Shown: positions 1 through 6,797, counted from the first letter of the stretch. The stretch: 64,000 nt of DNA from Lachnospiraceae bacterium (GCA_910575835.1 CAJTGB010000004.1:58784-122783), one strand, 5' to 3'. The notes: a model not told the origin generated them from the sequence alone. Translations and numbers: made by a program.

Positions 1-222
1 GCTGTCCTTGCGGGTTCGGCACCCGGCCTGTTCAATGCGGTTTTGAATGAAATGATAGTACCTGCCCTCTGGCTTGACGATATGAAAGTTGTACTTGCTC
101 CGGCTTGTGTCAATGTCGGGGTTGCTGGCGTATTGTTCTTTCTGTCTTTCGTGATGGGCTTCCAGCGGCCTTGCCGGGTTGCCCTTGTGCTTCTCAAACC
201 GCAAAATTGCGTGTTGTGCCAT
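1..222 (-). CDS. MobV-type relaxase, N-terminal part (runs off the window)
   Basis: The minus strand reads in frame from an ATG at 222 to the window edge, giving the first 74 residues only. The translation begins MAQHAILRFEKHKGN and continues with an H..R pattern, then NPDIDTSRSKYNFH. This matches motif I of the Pre/Mob (MobV, pMV158 MobM-like) relaxases, which nick one strand at oriT and pilot plasmid or IME DNA during conjugative mobilization. A good ribosome site (GGAAAGGAG) lies 4-5 bases before the ATG. The catalytic and metal-binding motifs further in are outside the window. A matching oriT-like sequence in the same orientation lies at 4498-4534, separated from this gene by the resistance cargo. 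Confidence 0.85.
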   Translation of the reverse strand, partial: MAQHAILRFEKHKGNPARPLEAHHERQKEQYASNPDIDTSRSKYNFHIVKPEGRYYHFIQNRIEQAGCRTRKDS

Positions 223-362
223 TCTGCTCCTTTCCCCATTCCTTTCCTATCCGGGGTTTTCCACAGGGAAAATCCCGCAGAAATTAGCTCGGATAGGATT
301 GGAATGGATAGAATATAAATAAATCTTTTTAATCTTTGTATTTCTATATACCGTCCGGTTTT

Positions 363-401
363 CGTACTTCCGGGGAGTGATTTCCTCACTTCATAAGTAC
401 G
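363..401. repeat. hairpin downstream of the RepA-like gene
   Basis: CGTACTT (363-369) pairs with AAGTACG (395-401), and AGTGA (376-380) pairs with TCACT (386-390) inside it. The structure sits just 3' of the minus-strand RepA-like gene, in the 183-bp gap before the relaxase. No clear T-run follows it in either direction, so a terminator role is uncertain. It could also be a processing or replication-associated structure. Confidence 0.4.
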
Positions 402-405
402 GTTT

Positions 406-801
406 TCAGCCCTCCGGCGTACCAGAACCGGATTTCTTGAAGTCGGTGTTTGGAACCGCTTCATAGGATTTTGGGAAAATGCGGTTGGGTTTTCCACAGC
501 CCTGCTTCTGGATCTCCACCAGCCCGGCGTATTGCAGTTCCCGCAGGGTGTTTACCGCTTTCTGCCGCCCACAGTGGAGCAGGTCAACCACCTCGCAGAT
601 GGGATAGTACAGATAAATCCGTCCGCAATCATCCGCCCACCCATTCTTGCGGGATAACTCTGTCCGGCGCAGGATAAAGGCGTACAGAACCTTTGCCTCG
701 TTGGACAAGGGCTTGAATGTGGGGGCTTCAAAGAGGAAATTCGGGAGCCGGGTGAAGCTGAACGCCTTTTCCGGCTGATGGATATAGATGGTATTTGTCA
801 T
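406..801 (-). CDS. RepA-N-like replication initiator (short form)
   Basis: This 131-aa protein matches the short RepA N-terminal family proteins common in Firmicutes ICEs and IMEs. The visible signature is the block KVLYAFILRRTELSRKNGWAD (read here as two parts, KVLYAFILRRTELS and RKNGWAD), followed by a winged-helix region with RQKAVNTLREL and AGLVEIQKQGCGKPNRI. Such proteins bind origin DNA; the short forms in integrated elements have no proven replication role. No convincing Shine-Dalgarno site precedes the ATG at 801, which is unusual next to its neighbours. It lies in the minus-strand mobilization block between the cysteine-rich protein and the relaxase. Confidence 0.75.
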   Translation of the reverse strand: MTNTIYIHQPEKAFSFTRLPNFLFEAPTFKPLSNEAKVLYAFILRRTELSRKNGWADDCGRIYLYYPICEVVDLLHCGRQKAVNTLRELQYAGLVEIQKQGCGKPNRIFPKSYEAVPNTDFKKSGSGTPEG

Positions 802-912
802 AGTGCGTTTTGTGGACGGTTAGAAGCCCGTTTTCCGGGGCGGGCGATACTTTATACCACCAGCCCCGGTTTGGGGCTTGCGAAGCCTGATAAATCAAGG
901 CTTTTTTCGCTC

Positions 913-1326
913 CTAACTGTCCACAGCAGACCTCCTTTTCCGTTCACTTTCTGTTTTCTGCCGCCTGTGAACTCTGGCGGCACAGCCGGGGCAGTATTTT
1001 GCCCGGTTGGATTTGGGGACGAACACACCGCCGCAGACCTCACAGCGTTTCAAGTCCTTATCCCGGAAAATCTCCGCTTCCAGCGTCCCGTCCAGCGGCA
1101 AGACCGCCCAGCGGAACCACTTACAGCAGACCGAGAAAGAAATCGTCTGCGGACAGGTGCAGGTGTCCCCATCGTCAAGGACAATGCAGTTGCCGTCCTC
1201 ACAGCAACAGCACTCCCGGCGTATCAGGCTGGCCGCCTGTTTTCTCTGCGCCGGGGTCATGCGGTAAAGGGAACCGTCCGGCCTGCGTTCCAGCGGCGGC
1301 AAGTCTTTATAGGGGTTATCTCTCAT
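913..1326 (-). CDS. cysteine-rich VLP-type protein of a mobile element
   Basis: A 137-aa cysteine-rich protein starting MRDNPYKDLPPLERR. Cysteines cluster as ECCCCEDGNC and CTCPQ in the middle. A C-terminal zinc-ribbon-like motif, CEVCGGVF...KYCPGC, is followed by a basic tail. This is the cysteine-rich VLP protein found beside relaxases in Firmicutes integrative elements; its function is unknown and nucleic-acid binding is only inferred. I chose the ATG at 1326 because GGAGGGAA lies 5 bases before it. An in-frame upstream ATG at 1422 has no such site. The gene is transcribed toward the RepA-like and relaxase genes. Confidence 0.75.
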   Translation of the reverse strand: MRDNPYKDLPPLERRPDGSLYRMTPAQRKQAASLIRRECCCCEDGNCIVLDDGDTCTCPQTISFSVCCKWFRWAVLPLDGTLEAEIFRDKDLKRCEVCGGVFVPKSNRAKYCPGCAARVHRRQKTESERKRRSAVDS

Positions 1327-1419
1327 GCGTTCCCTCCATTTTGCTTTCCGTTGCCGTTCTCCCCGAAAAGGTTTCCTGCCCCATTCCTGCGGCGTGTTCC
1401 GGCGTTGGCACGCTCCTCG

Positions 1420-1446
1420 CAACTTCGGGACATTTTGTCCCGAAGT
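1420..1446. repeat. palindrome and first copy of a 21-bp direct repeat
   Basis: ACTTCGGGACA (1422-1432) and TGTCCCGAAGT (1436-1446) form a perfect 11-bp inverted repeat with a TTT loop. Bases 1420-1440 recur with a single mismatch at 4301-4321 in the same orientation. The two copies bracket the regulator, kinase and ANT(6) block, so they may mark the cargo insertion. Confidence 0.6.
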
Positions 1447-1549
1447 CCGACTCCTTGCGGTGCTTCCCCAGCCGGGGTATTCCTTTTCGGACGGTCATTC
1501 TGTTTTCAAGGTGCCGTCCATCGATGAACTACCCTAAGTCTACACGAAA

Positions 1550-1618
1550 AAAATGCAATTCCCGGAATATTGCGAGAATTGCATTTTGATGAAGTTTACA
1601 CTTTGGAAATTGCATTTT
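1550..1618. promoter_or_regulatory. triple AATTGCATTTT operator repeat
   Basis: AAAATGCAATTC (1550-1561) is the exact inverse of GAATTGCATTTT (1576-1587), and a third copy, AAATTGCATTTT, lies at 1607-1618. The third copy overlaps the -35 element of the promoter for the XRE gene at 1665. The layout suits autoregulation by that protein, which is an inference. Confidence 0.6.
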
Positions 1619-1637
1619 TGCAATCATTCTGTATAAT
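1610..1637 (+). promoter_or_regulatory. sigma-A promoter of the XRE regulator
   Basis: TTGCAT at 1610-1615 and TATAAT at 1632-1637 are separated by 16 bp. They lie 27 bp before the start codon at 1665. The -35 is embedded in the third operator-like repeat. Confidence 0.7.
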
Positions 1638-1664
1638 GGAAGTATGCGGAGGAGGTGCGTATCT

Positions 1665-2468
1665 ATGGCTTTACCCGGAACGCCCGGACAGCGGATTTCC
1701 GATTTATGCAACGGGAACCACATCACACAAAAGGAACTTGCGGAGAAGATAGGCGTTTCCGCTTCCCAGTTGAGCCGCATTGTCAGCGGCGAAACAAGAA
1801 CGGTCAGCAGTGATATTCTCATAGGTGTGGCAAAGGAATTTAAGGTATCGACAGACTACATACTGGGCTTGTCTACCGTGAGCGTTCGTAAAAGCTACGA
1901 TATTTCTGAATTAGGCTTGTCCGAGGGAGCCGTGAGGGGGCTTGTGACGGGTGCTGTTGATGTGCAAATCCTCAACCGCCTGTTGGAACACAGGAATTTT
2001 CCTAAGCTGATAGATTTGATACGGATTTATTTTCAGGATACGGCGGCAAAGGGCATAACAGCAAGAAACCAGCTTATCGAGATGGCAACGGCTTCCCTGT
2101 CCGACCTGATGAAAGAACACCCGGAACACCGGGCAGAAGCGAAGCAGGATTTACAGCTTTTGAACGCCCAAAAGATAGGGGAACATGAAGCGGAGATTGA
2201 AAAAATCAAAAATGTGTTCCTGGCTATCCTGCGGGACATTAAGAAAGACATTGACAACGGGGAACAGCCGGGAGAAGCTGTGACCGCCGCTATGTTCCAA
2301 GCCATGCGGGACGCACTGGCGGAACAGAAACAAAAACCACTTTCCATTGACGATGTAACGGCGATGATAGCTGGACAGATCGGACAGCTTACACCGATGG
2401 ATAAAGAAACTGTTGAAATGTTCCAGCAGTTTGCGAAGAAGATGATTGAGCAGGCAGGAACAAAGTGA
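1665..2468 (+). CDS. XRE-family transcriptional regulator of the element
   Basis: A 267-aa protein with an N-terminal Cro/C1-type helix-turn-helix at about residues 12-66; ITQKELAEKIGVSASQLSRI is the recognition region. A long, mostly helical C-terminal region of unknown role follows. The ATG at 1665 has GGAGGAGGTG 7 bases upstream; an in-frame ATG at 1644 is less well placed. The promoter carries three copies of an AATTGCATTTT repeat, so self-repression is likely. The kinase and ANT(6) genes follow on the same strand, and this gene may control their expression or the element's transfer. Confidence 0.8.
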   Translation: MALPGTPGQRISDLCNGNHITQKELAEKIGVSASQLSRIVSGETRTVSSDILIGVAKEFKVSTDYILGLSTVSVRKSYDISELGLSEGAVRGLVTGAVDVQILNRLLEHRNFPKLIDLIRIYFQDTAAKGITARNQLIEMATASLSDLMKEHPEHRAEAKQDLQLLNAQKIGEHEAEIEKIKNVFLAILRDIKKDIDNGEQPGEAVTAAMFQAMRDALAEQKQKPLSIDDVTAMIAGQIGQLTPMDKETVEMFQQFAKKMIEQAGTK

Positions 2469-2496
2469 TAAATTTGAATTGTGAGGGAAAATACAG

Positions 2497-3042
2497 ATGA
2501 ATCAAGGAAGAATTATTGTGATTACAGGCTCACCGGGGACAGGAAAAACAACAACTGCGTCAATTGTCGCAAAGGAATCAGATATGGATAAATCAGTGCA
2601 TATGCACACCGATGACTTTTTTCATTACTTAAGCAAAGGCGCAATACCACCACATTTGCCAGAATCCAACGAGCAAAATCTGGTTGTCATTGAAGCCTTT
2701 TTAGAAGCTGCAAAGCGATATGCTCGTGGCGGATATGATGTAATTGTAGATGGGATTGTCGGGCCATGGTTTTTGGAGCCATGGAAAGCTCTTGCCCAAG
2801 AAGATTACGAGGTACACTATATTGTATTAAGAGCGAGTAAAAAAGAAACTATGAAGCGAGCTGTGGAACGCTCAAAATTAGATAGAAAAACAAATATTGA
2901 ATTAGTGGAAACAATGTGGGAGCAATTTTCCGGTTTGGGAGTATATGAATCAAATGTCATAGACACAACTACATTCACAATTAAAGATACGGTTTCCGCA
3001 ATAAAAGAAAGAGTTGCATGTGGGACGTCTTTACTATCTTAG
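2497..3042 (+). CDS. P-loop kinase / AAA-type ATPase, substrate unknown
   Basis: A 181-aa single-domain protein with a Walker A motif at the start (ITGSPGTGKTTTAS, residues about 9-22), then HTDDFFHYLSKG and later VIVDGIVGP, as in small P-loop kinases resembling chloramphenicol phosphotransferase or shikimate/gluconate kinases. It probably transfers phosphate from ATP to a small molecule. It begins 28 bp after the XRE regulator with AGGG as ribosome site and lies upstream of the ANT(6) gene. A role as a second drug-modifying enzyme is possible but unproven. It could also be a housekeeping passenger of the element. Confidence 0.65.
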   Translation: MNQGRIIVITGSPGTGKTTTASIVAKESDMDKSVHMHTDDFFHYLSKGAIPPHLPESNEQNLVVIEAFLEAAKRYARGGYDVIVDGIVGPWFLEPWKALAQEDYEVHYIVLRASKKETMKRAVERSKLDRKTNIELVETMWEQFSGLGVYESNVIDTTTFTIKDTVSAIKERVACGTSLLS

Positions 3043-3084
3043 ACATTCCCATTTGTCAGGAAGATAGCAAAGCCAGCCGAGCCA

Positions 3085-3129
3085 GTCAACGGTCAAGATG
3101 AACGGCGCATTTCATGCGCCGCCGTTGAC
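3085..3129. repeat. nested hairpin between kinase and ANT(6)
   Basis: GTCAACGG (3085-3092) pairs with CCGTTGAC (3122-3129), and GGCGCA (3104-3109) pairs with TGCGCC (3115-3120) inside it. It lies in the 175-bp gap between the kinase and ANT(6) genes with no T-run. Its role is unknown; a recombination scar or transfer-related structure is possible. Confidence 0.5.
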
Positions 3130-3217
3130 AGTCCCGCCCGTCTTTGCTAAAGGGTAATCAAGGCGGGAAAGCCCTAAAATGGCTTCACACCTATTTCAAT
3201 AATTGGAGGAGATAAAA

Positions 3218-4084
3218 ATGAGATCAGAAAAGGAAGTTTATGATATTGTTTTGAATTTTGCAAAAACAGACAAACGCATTCGCATGGTTACTTTGGAAGG
3301 ATCTAGAACAAATACAAATATTCCGCCTGATGATTTTCAGGATTTTGATATTACTTTTTTTGTTACGGATATGGACAGCTTCACAAGTGATGATAAATGG
3401 CTAGATATATTTGGTGAAAGGTTGATTCTGCAAAAGCCGGAAGATATGGAATTATTTCCAGCTGTAGAAAAGGGATTTTCATATTTAATGCTGTTTACTG
3501 ATGATGTTAAGATAGATTTAACTTTGCTGCCGCTGGAACTGATAGACGAGTATTTTACATGGGATAAACTGGTAAAGTTACTGTTGGATAAAGACAACCG
3601 TATCGTAAAGCCGCCAATACCAACGGATATAGACTACCACTTGCAGAAGCCTACTCAAAGAATGTTTGACGATTGCTGTAATGAATTTTGGAATACTACA
3701 ACATATGTAGTAAAGGGCTTATGCCGCAAAGAAATTCTTTTTGCTATTGACCATATGAATGATATAGTACGAAAAGAATTGCTTCGCATGATTTCCTGGC
3801 TGATTGGTATCAAACAGGGATTTCATTTCAGTTTGGGAAAAAACTATAAATTTATGAAGCAATATGTCCCAGAGGAATTGTGGGAACGACTTATGTCCAC
3901 TTATAATATGGATTCCTATCCCCATATGTGGGAATCCTTTGAACAATGTATGGCATTGTTCCGGGAGGTTTCGTCAGAAGTGGCATGCCAGTTGGATTAC
4001 CAGTATCCACTATATGATGAAAAAATCAGTAATTATGTGATTCGGCAAAAGAAAAAATATGGCATTGAAGATGATAACAAATAA
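3218..4084 (+). CDS. ant(6): aminoglycoside 6-adenylyltransferase (ANT(6) family, streptomycin resistance)
   Basis: This 288-aa protein is the usual length for ANT(6) enzymes, which transfer AMP from ATP to the 6-hydroxyl of streptomycin. Family signatures are visible: VTLEGSRTNTNIPPDDFQDFDI with the catalytic acidic pair (residues about 24-45), LQKPEDMELFPAVEKGFSY, KIDLTLLPLE, and FDDCCNEFWN followed by TYVVKGLCRKEILFAIDH. Wording in several blocks (EKGFSYLMLF, EYFTWDKLVKLLLDKDNR, NYVIRQK) is closer to ANT(6)-Ib than to ANT(6)-Ia as I recall them. GGAGGAG lies 7 bases before the ATG at 3218; a TTG five codons upstream overlaps that site and is rejected. It is cargo of the mobilizable element. 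Confidence 0.92.
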   Translation: MRSEKEVYDIVLNFAKTDKRIRMVTLEGSRTNTNIPPDDFQDFDITFFVTDMDSFTSDDKWLDIFGERLILQKPEDMELFPAVEKGFSYLMLFTDDVKIDLTLLPLELIDEYFTWDKLVKLLLDKDNRIVKPPIPTDIDYHLQKPTQRMFDDCCNEFWNTTTYVVKGLCRKEILFAIDHMNDIVRKELLRMISWLIGIKQGFHFSLGKNYKFMKQYVPEELWERLMSTYNMDSYPHMWESFEQCMALFREVSSEVACQLDYQYPLYDEKISNYVIRQKKKYGIEDDNK

Positions 4085-4206
4085 AATTTTTTCAATCGAA
4101 AAAATTTATTTTGATTATTCAATTTTGAAAAACTGAATACCTCAAAATCAGAAAGAGAGCGGCCAAGCACTTTGAGGGATTGGCCGCCTTGTCCACCCAT
4201 CCAGCG

Positions 4207-4275
4207 GGACAGCGGGCGGAGGTCAAGGCCGGGTGTAAACCCGTTCATTTCAGCCTTGACGGTTGCCCGTTGTCC
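4207..4275. repeat. large imperfect cruciform
   Basis: GGACAGCGGGC (4207-4217) pairs with GCCCGTTGTCC (4265-4275) with one mismatch. GTCAAGGC (4222-4229) pairs with GCCTTGAC (4253-4260). CGGGT/ACCCG forms a further small stem inside. It lies about 220 bp from the oriT and may take part in transfer or replication of the element. Confidence 0.5.
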
Positions 4276-4300
4276 TGCTACTTTTCCGGGAGTGTGGCCA

Positions 4301-4328
4301 CAACTTCGGGACACTTTGTCCACAAGTT
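4301..4328. repeat. second copy of the 21-bp direct repeat
   Basis: Bases 4301-4321 match 1420-1440 at 20 of 21 positions, beginning CAACTTCGGGACA. Here the right arm of the palindrome has drifted (TGTCCACAAGTT), so the inverted repeat is imperfect. Confidence 0.6.
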
Positions 4329-4497
4329 GGAGCGTAGGACGAGGAACTGGGGCTTTCATATACGCCCTGTCTGCTGATGAGTCCAGACCTGCGCTTGCGG
4401 CTCCACGCCACGCAAGCACAGCCCTGTTTTCCTGCCGCTTCAAATGCCCTTGCCCTCCCCGGCGGCAACGGCATTTTCACGGCAACGCCGGCAGAGC

Positions 4498-4534
4498 GTA
4501 TAACACACTACACTTTGCTTCGCAAAGTCGTGTG
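4498..4534 (-). other. oriT: MobV (pMV158-like) origin of transfer
   Basis: On the minus strand a short inverted repeat ACTTTGCGAAGCAAAGT (4528 to 4512) is followed directly by GTAGTGTGTTATAC. This is the layout of the pMV158 oriT as I know it: a hairpin ending in AAAGT, then TAGTGTG/TTA with the nick between G and T. The predicted nick is between 4504 and 4503 on the minus strand. The relaxase gene at 1-222 is of the matching MobV class and has the same orientation. Confidence 0.75.
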
Positions 4535-4568
4535 CCAAATGGGGGCGTTGCCCCCTTTGGAAACCCCC

Positions 4569-4622
4569 ACAAGAAAAGGCGGTACGCTACCCCTCCACGG
4601 GGCGCATACCGCCTTTTCTTGT
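4569..4622. terminator. long bidirectional hairpin at the element end
   Basis: The 19-base left arm at 4569-4587 (ACAAGAAAAGGCGGTACGC) pairs with 4604-4622 with a single G-T pair. A-rich and T-rich ends make it a plausible terminator in both directions. It lies about 60 bp from the inferred element boundary. Confidence 0.55.
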
Positions 4623-4682
4623 TATCCAGCCCTCCGGCTGTATCGGTTGAGCAAAAGTCCGCGTGGGATTGATGTGGTATCT

Positions 4683-4808
4683 TTAACTTTGGGAAACTCC
4701 TTGCTCCCATTTAGATATTGTTTGCCGCACCACGTCGAGCTTAACGGCAAGCTCTTGCTGCGAAAGCCCTTTTGATTTTCTGATCGTTTTAATATTTTCA
4801 TTGAGCAT
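4683..4808 (-). pseudogene. truncated XRE helix-turn-helix gene at the element boundary
   Basis: Reading from an ATG at 4808, with AAAGGAG upstream, gives a 41-aa product MLNENIKTIRKSKGLSQQEL... ending TISKWEQGVSQS and a stop at 4683. The first part is a canonical XRE DNA-binding domain. Family members continue for at least 25 more residues after KWEQG (usually LSVPDSDML...), so the reading is cut just after the HTH. The natural explanation is that the mobile element inserted here and the remainder lies on the other side of the element, outside the window. Its promoter is intact, so a short DNA-binding peptide may still be made. Confidence 0.7.
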
Positions 4809-4843
4809 GGGGGATGGTCTCCTTTCTTTTAGTTGTTACCAAT

Positions 4844-4877
4844 ATTGTAGACAGAACTGCCCGTTGCTGCAAGCAAC
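4844..4877 (-). promoter_or_regulatory. promoter and small palindrome of the truncated XRE gene
   Basis: On the minus strand TTGCAG (4872-4867) and TACAAT (4849-4844) are spaced by 17 bp. GTTGC/GCAAC arms (4863-4877) straddle the -35 and could be the operator of the original XRE protein. Confidence 0.6.
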
Positions 4878-5028
4878 ACATTTTAACATTTCAGTAAAAA
4901 CAATAAAAAGTCAATAGGTTTATCTAAAAACCAGTTTTTGGAATACGGTTTTTCGCTTCTTTATCGGTTTGATTTTTATGGCGGTTTAATTTGTCACCAA
5001 AATTTGTCACCCAAAAAAGTGATAATAA

Positions 5029-5057
5029 TTGATAAATTTTGTTGATTGTGTTATTAT
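5029..5057 (+). promoter_or_regulatory. sigma-A promoter of the RelA-fold operon
   Basis: TTGATA (5029-5034) and TATTAT (5052-5057) have a 17-bp spacer. They stand 49 bp before the start of the small protein at 5107. The region upstream is AT-rich and otherwise empty. Confidence 0.6.
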
Positions 5058-5106
5058 AAGTAAAGTATCATTAATTATAGATGTAGAAGGTGAAGGGGTG
5101 ATAGAT

Positions 5107-5286
5107 ATGACGGAAGCTCAGTTAGTAATGGATAATTTTATGAAGAAGCTGGCTGCAGATGAGTACAAAAAGGAGAATCAGCCTAATAATGGACCTGAGA
5201 TTAACGCGGATTTTATTGAAGAACAAGTAATGTCATATTCTAAACTTTTGAAATCAGGAATTATTGATGCGGTACTGAATGAGTAG
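5107..5286 (+). CDS. small protein, first gene of the RelA-fold operon
   Basis: A 59-aa acidic protein beginning MTEAQLVMDNFMKKL. I do not recognise the family. It has no membrane segment or signal peptide and is predicted mostly helical. I took the ATG at 5107 because GAAGGGGTG precedes it; the in-frame ATG at 5029 falls inside the promoter. The stop is 13 bp before the best start of the next gene, so the two are translated together. By analogy with toxic small alarmone synthetase loci, a small neighbour is the usual antitoxin position; that role is inference only. Confidence 0.65.
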   Translation: MTEAQLVMDNFMKKLAADEYKKENQPNNGPEINADFIEEQVMSYSKLLKSGIIDAVLNE

Positions 5287-5299
5287 AGGTGGAAGTTTT

Positions 5300-6193
5300 A
5301 TGCTGGATACGAAGCAGGAGCGGGAACGGTTTTGTAAGGAATTTAATATATCTGATGAACGGTTTAGGAATGCCCGATTAACATGGGAAGAGCTGGAAGA
5401 AATCGCGGATGATTTTAACCTAAAGAGGAATGAACATCAGAACACAGTAAAGCAGTATGCAGAGATCATACGAAAGTGTTCTTATGTTCATTCTTTAAGT
5501 TATAGGGTTAAAATGACTACGCATCTCATTGAGAAGATTATCAGAAAAAATGCAGGATATCTAAAAGAAGGAGATTCTATATCAAAGGGAAATTATGAAG
5601 AAAAGCTGACGGATTTGATAGGAATTAGGATATTATTGCTATTTAAGTCGGATTGGATTCATGTACATAATTATTTAATGAATTTATACGAGGACGATCT
5701 TATTGAACCGCCGTTTGCGCATATTCGTAAGGGTGATGATGACAGTATATATAAAGGGAAGATCCAGATAAAAGATAATAAGCCGTATCGGTCAATCCAC
5801 TATGTCATTCGTGCCGATAATAGGTTGGGGCTTGAGATACAGGTAAGGACGCTGTATGAAGAGGCTTGGAGCGAGATAGATCACAAATTGCGGTATCCGT
5901 ATAATTTACAGAATGAGATGTTGAAGAATTATATTGATATTATGAACAGGCTGACAGGCGTGGGCGACGAGATGGGAACTTTTATTAACAGCTATATCCG
6001 TAATTTTCAAGAGAATTTGTTATCTGGAGTTCATGATGATAATGAAGTATATCAATTTATTCTTGAAGAAATTAAAAAATGTGATAACGAAGATGTAAGG
6101 CAAGCAATTACAGATAAGATCAAACAGGCGGAGAATTACTGTGAAGTAAGAAAAATGTCAGAGTTGCTAACGCAGGTTTTAAAATATAAATAG
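5300..6193 (+). CDS. RelA/SpoT-fold nucleotide pyrophosphotransferase (small alarmone synthetase / toxSAS-like)
   Basis: A 297-aa protein with a single RelA/SpoT synthetase domain and no HD hydrolase, TGS or ACT domain. Landmarks are an ATP-binding region YRVKMTTHLIEKIIRK (about 68-83), the metal-binding aspartate in DLIGIRILLLF (D105), a KPYRSIHYVIR G-loop-like segment (161-171), and EIQVRTLYEEAW followed by EIDHKLRY (about 179-199), whose glutamate is catalytic in the family. A helical C-terminal tail of about 100 residues follows. AGAGGTGGAAG supports the ATG at 5300; an ATG at 5279 overlaps the upstream stop without a ribosome site. Relatives either make (p)ppGpp/(p)ppApp or, as toxSAS enzymes, pyrophosphorylate tRNA. 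Sequence alone does not decide which, but the operon setting favours a toxin. Confidence 0.8.
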   Translation: MLDTKQERERFCKEFNISDERFRNARLTWEELEEIADDFNLKRNEHQNTVKQYAEIIRKCSYVHSLSYRVKMTTHLIEKIIRKNAGYLKEGDSISKGNYEEKLTDLIGIRILLLFKSDWIHVHNYLMNLYEDDLIEPPFAHIRKGDDDSIYKGKIQIKDNKPYRSIHYVIRADNRLGLEIQVRTLYEEAWSEIDHKLRYPYNLQNEMLKNYIDIMNRLTGVGDEMGTFINSYIRNFQENLLSGVHDDNEVYQFILEEIKKCDNEDVRQAITDKIKQAENYCEVRKMSELLTQVLKYK

Positions 6194-6207
6194 CGGGAGA
6201 TATACAG

Positions 6208-6738
6208 ATGGATAAGGAGCAGATAAAAAAACTTAAGGAAGAATTGAATGACTCTTTTTCTGACAGCTACATTAATAATGCCGGCTTATTAGTACATAAG
6301 TTGGCGGAAGAGTTTTATAAAGAGAATAAGCTGGAGGGAAATGTTTATTTTAATGATAATATTTTTGAATATTGTTTAATTGATATTTTGGTAGATATAG
6401 CCAGGCTGAAGCATTTTCATGATATCAGCCGTGTAAATTATATTAAATTCATTGCGTATACGGCATCCTGGTGCTTAAAGAGAAAGCCGTTTCAGTTGAT
6501 CGAGGGGTGTGATGAAAAGTATATATATGTGAACGAGAGGTTTGCATTAACGATCCTTTTACAAGCGAGCGGATGTTATGATGAGAATTTTGATTATTCT
6601 GCAGAAGATCAACAGGAGTTGATTAATACGATAAAGCAGATGATTTATCATCTCAAATACAGGAACACGAATCCTCAAACATTAGAGCTGCTTTTGATCG
6701 GAATGAATGCAGGGAAGAAAATTCATATAGCGGTATAG
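6208..6738 (+). CDS. unknown helical protein, third gene of the RelA-fold operon
   Basis: A 176-aa protein beginning MDKEQIKKLKEELNDSF, predicted almost all helical, soluble, without recognisable motifs; I do not know the family. It starts 14 bp after the RelA-fold gene with GCGGGAG as ribosome site. Its stop codon lies inside the operon terminator, so it is the last gene. The tight spacing suggests that it works with the synthetase, as a neutralising partner, sensor or effector; none of these can be chosen from sequence. Confidence 0.65.
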   Translation: MDKEQIKKLKEELNDSFSDSYINNAGLLVHKLAEEFYKENKLEGNVYFNDNIFEYCLIDILVDIARLKHFHDISRVNYIKFIAYTASWCLKRKPFQLIEGCDEKYIYVNERFALTILLQASGCYDENFDYSAEDQQELINTIKQMIYHLKYRNTNPQTLELLLIGMNAGKKIHIAV

Positions 6739-6766
6739 TCCCAATTATGGACTATACCGCATTTTT
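6730..6766 (+). terminator. terminator of the RelA-fold operon
   Basis: A perfect 12-bp stem, GCGGTATAGTCC (6730-6741) with GGACTATACCGC (6749-6760), has a 7-base loop and ATTTTT after it. The stop codon of the 176-aa gene is within the left arm. Confidence 0.85.
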
Positions 6767-6797
6767 ATGTATTAAATGTTGTATTATAGCTTTCGAA

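Larger units (their letters stand above)
4085..4682. other. 598-bp structured non-coding transfer region
   Basis: No gene is supported here. The stretch is packed with inverted repeats: GCGGCCAA/TTGGCCGC (4159-4187), a large imperfect cruciform (4207-4275), the second copy of the 21-bp direct repeat (4301-4321), the oriT (4498-4534) and a long hairpin (4569-4622). Plus-strand open frames through it are antisense or chance readings of structured, GC-richer DNA. Confidence 0.7.

Noticed and set aside
43..1589. Long plus-strand open frames opposite the relaxase, RepA-like and cysteine-rich genes
   Set aside because: They are antisense to minus-strand genes with clear family motifs and ribosome sites, and their translations are Pro/Arg/Ser-rich without any recognisable domain.
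4172..4775. Several overlapping open frames on both strands between ANT(6) and the truncated XRE gene
   Set aside because: The region is made of inverted repeats and the oriT; the frames lack ribosome sites and end or start in hairpins.
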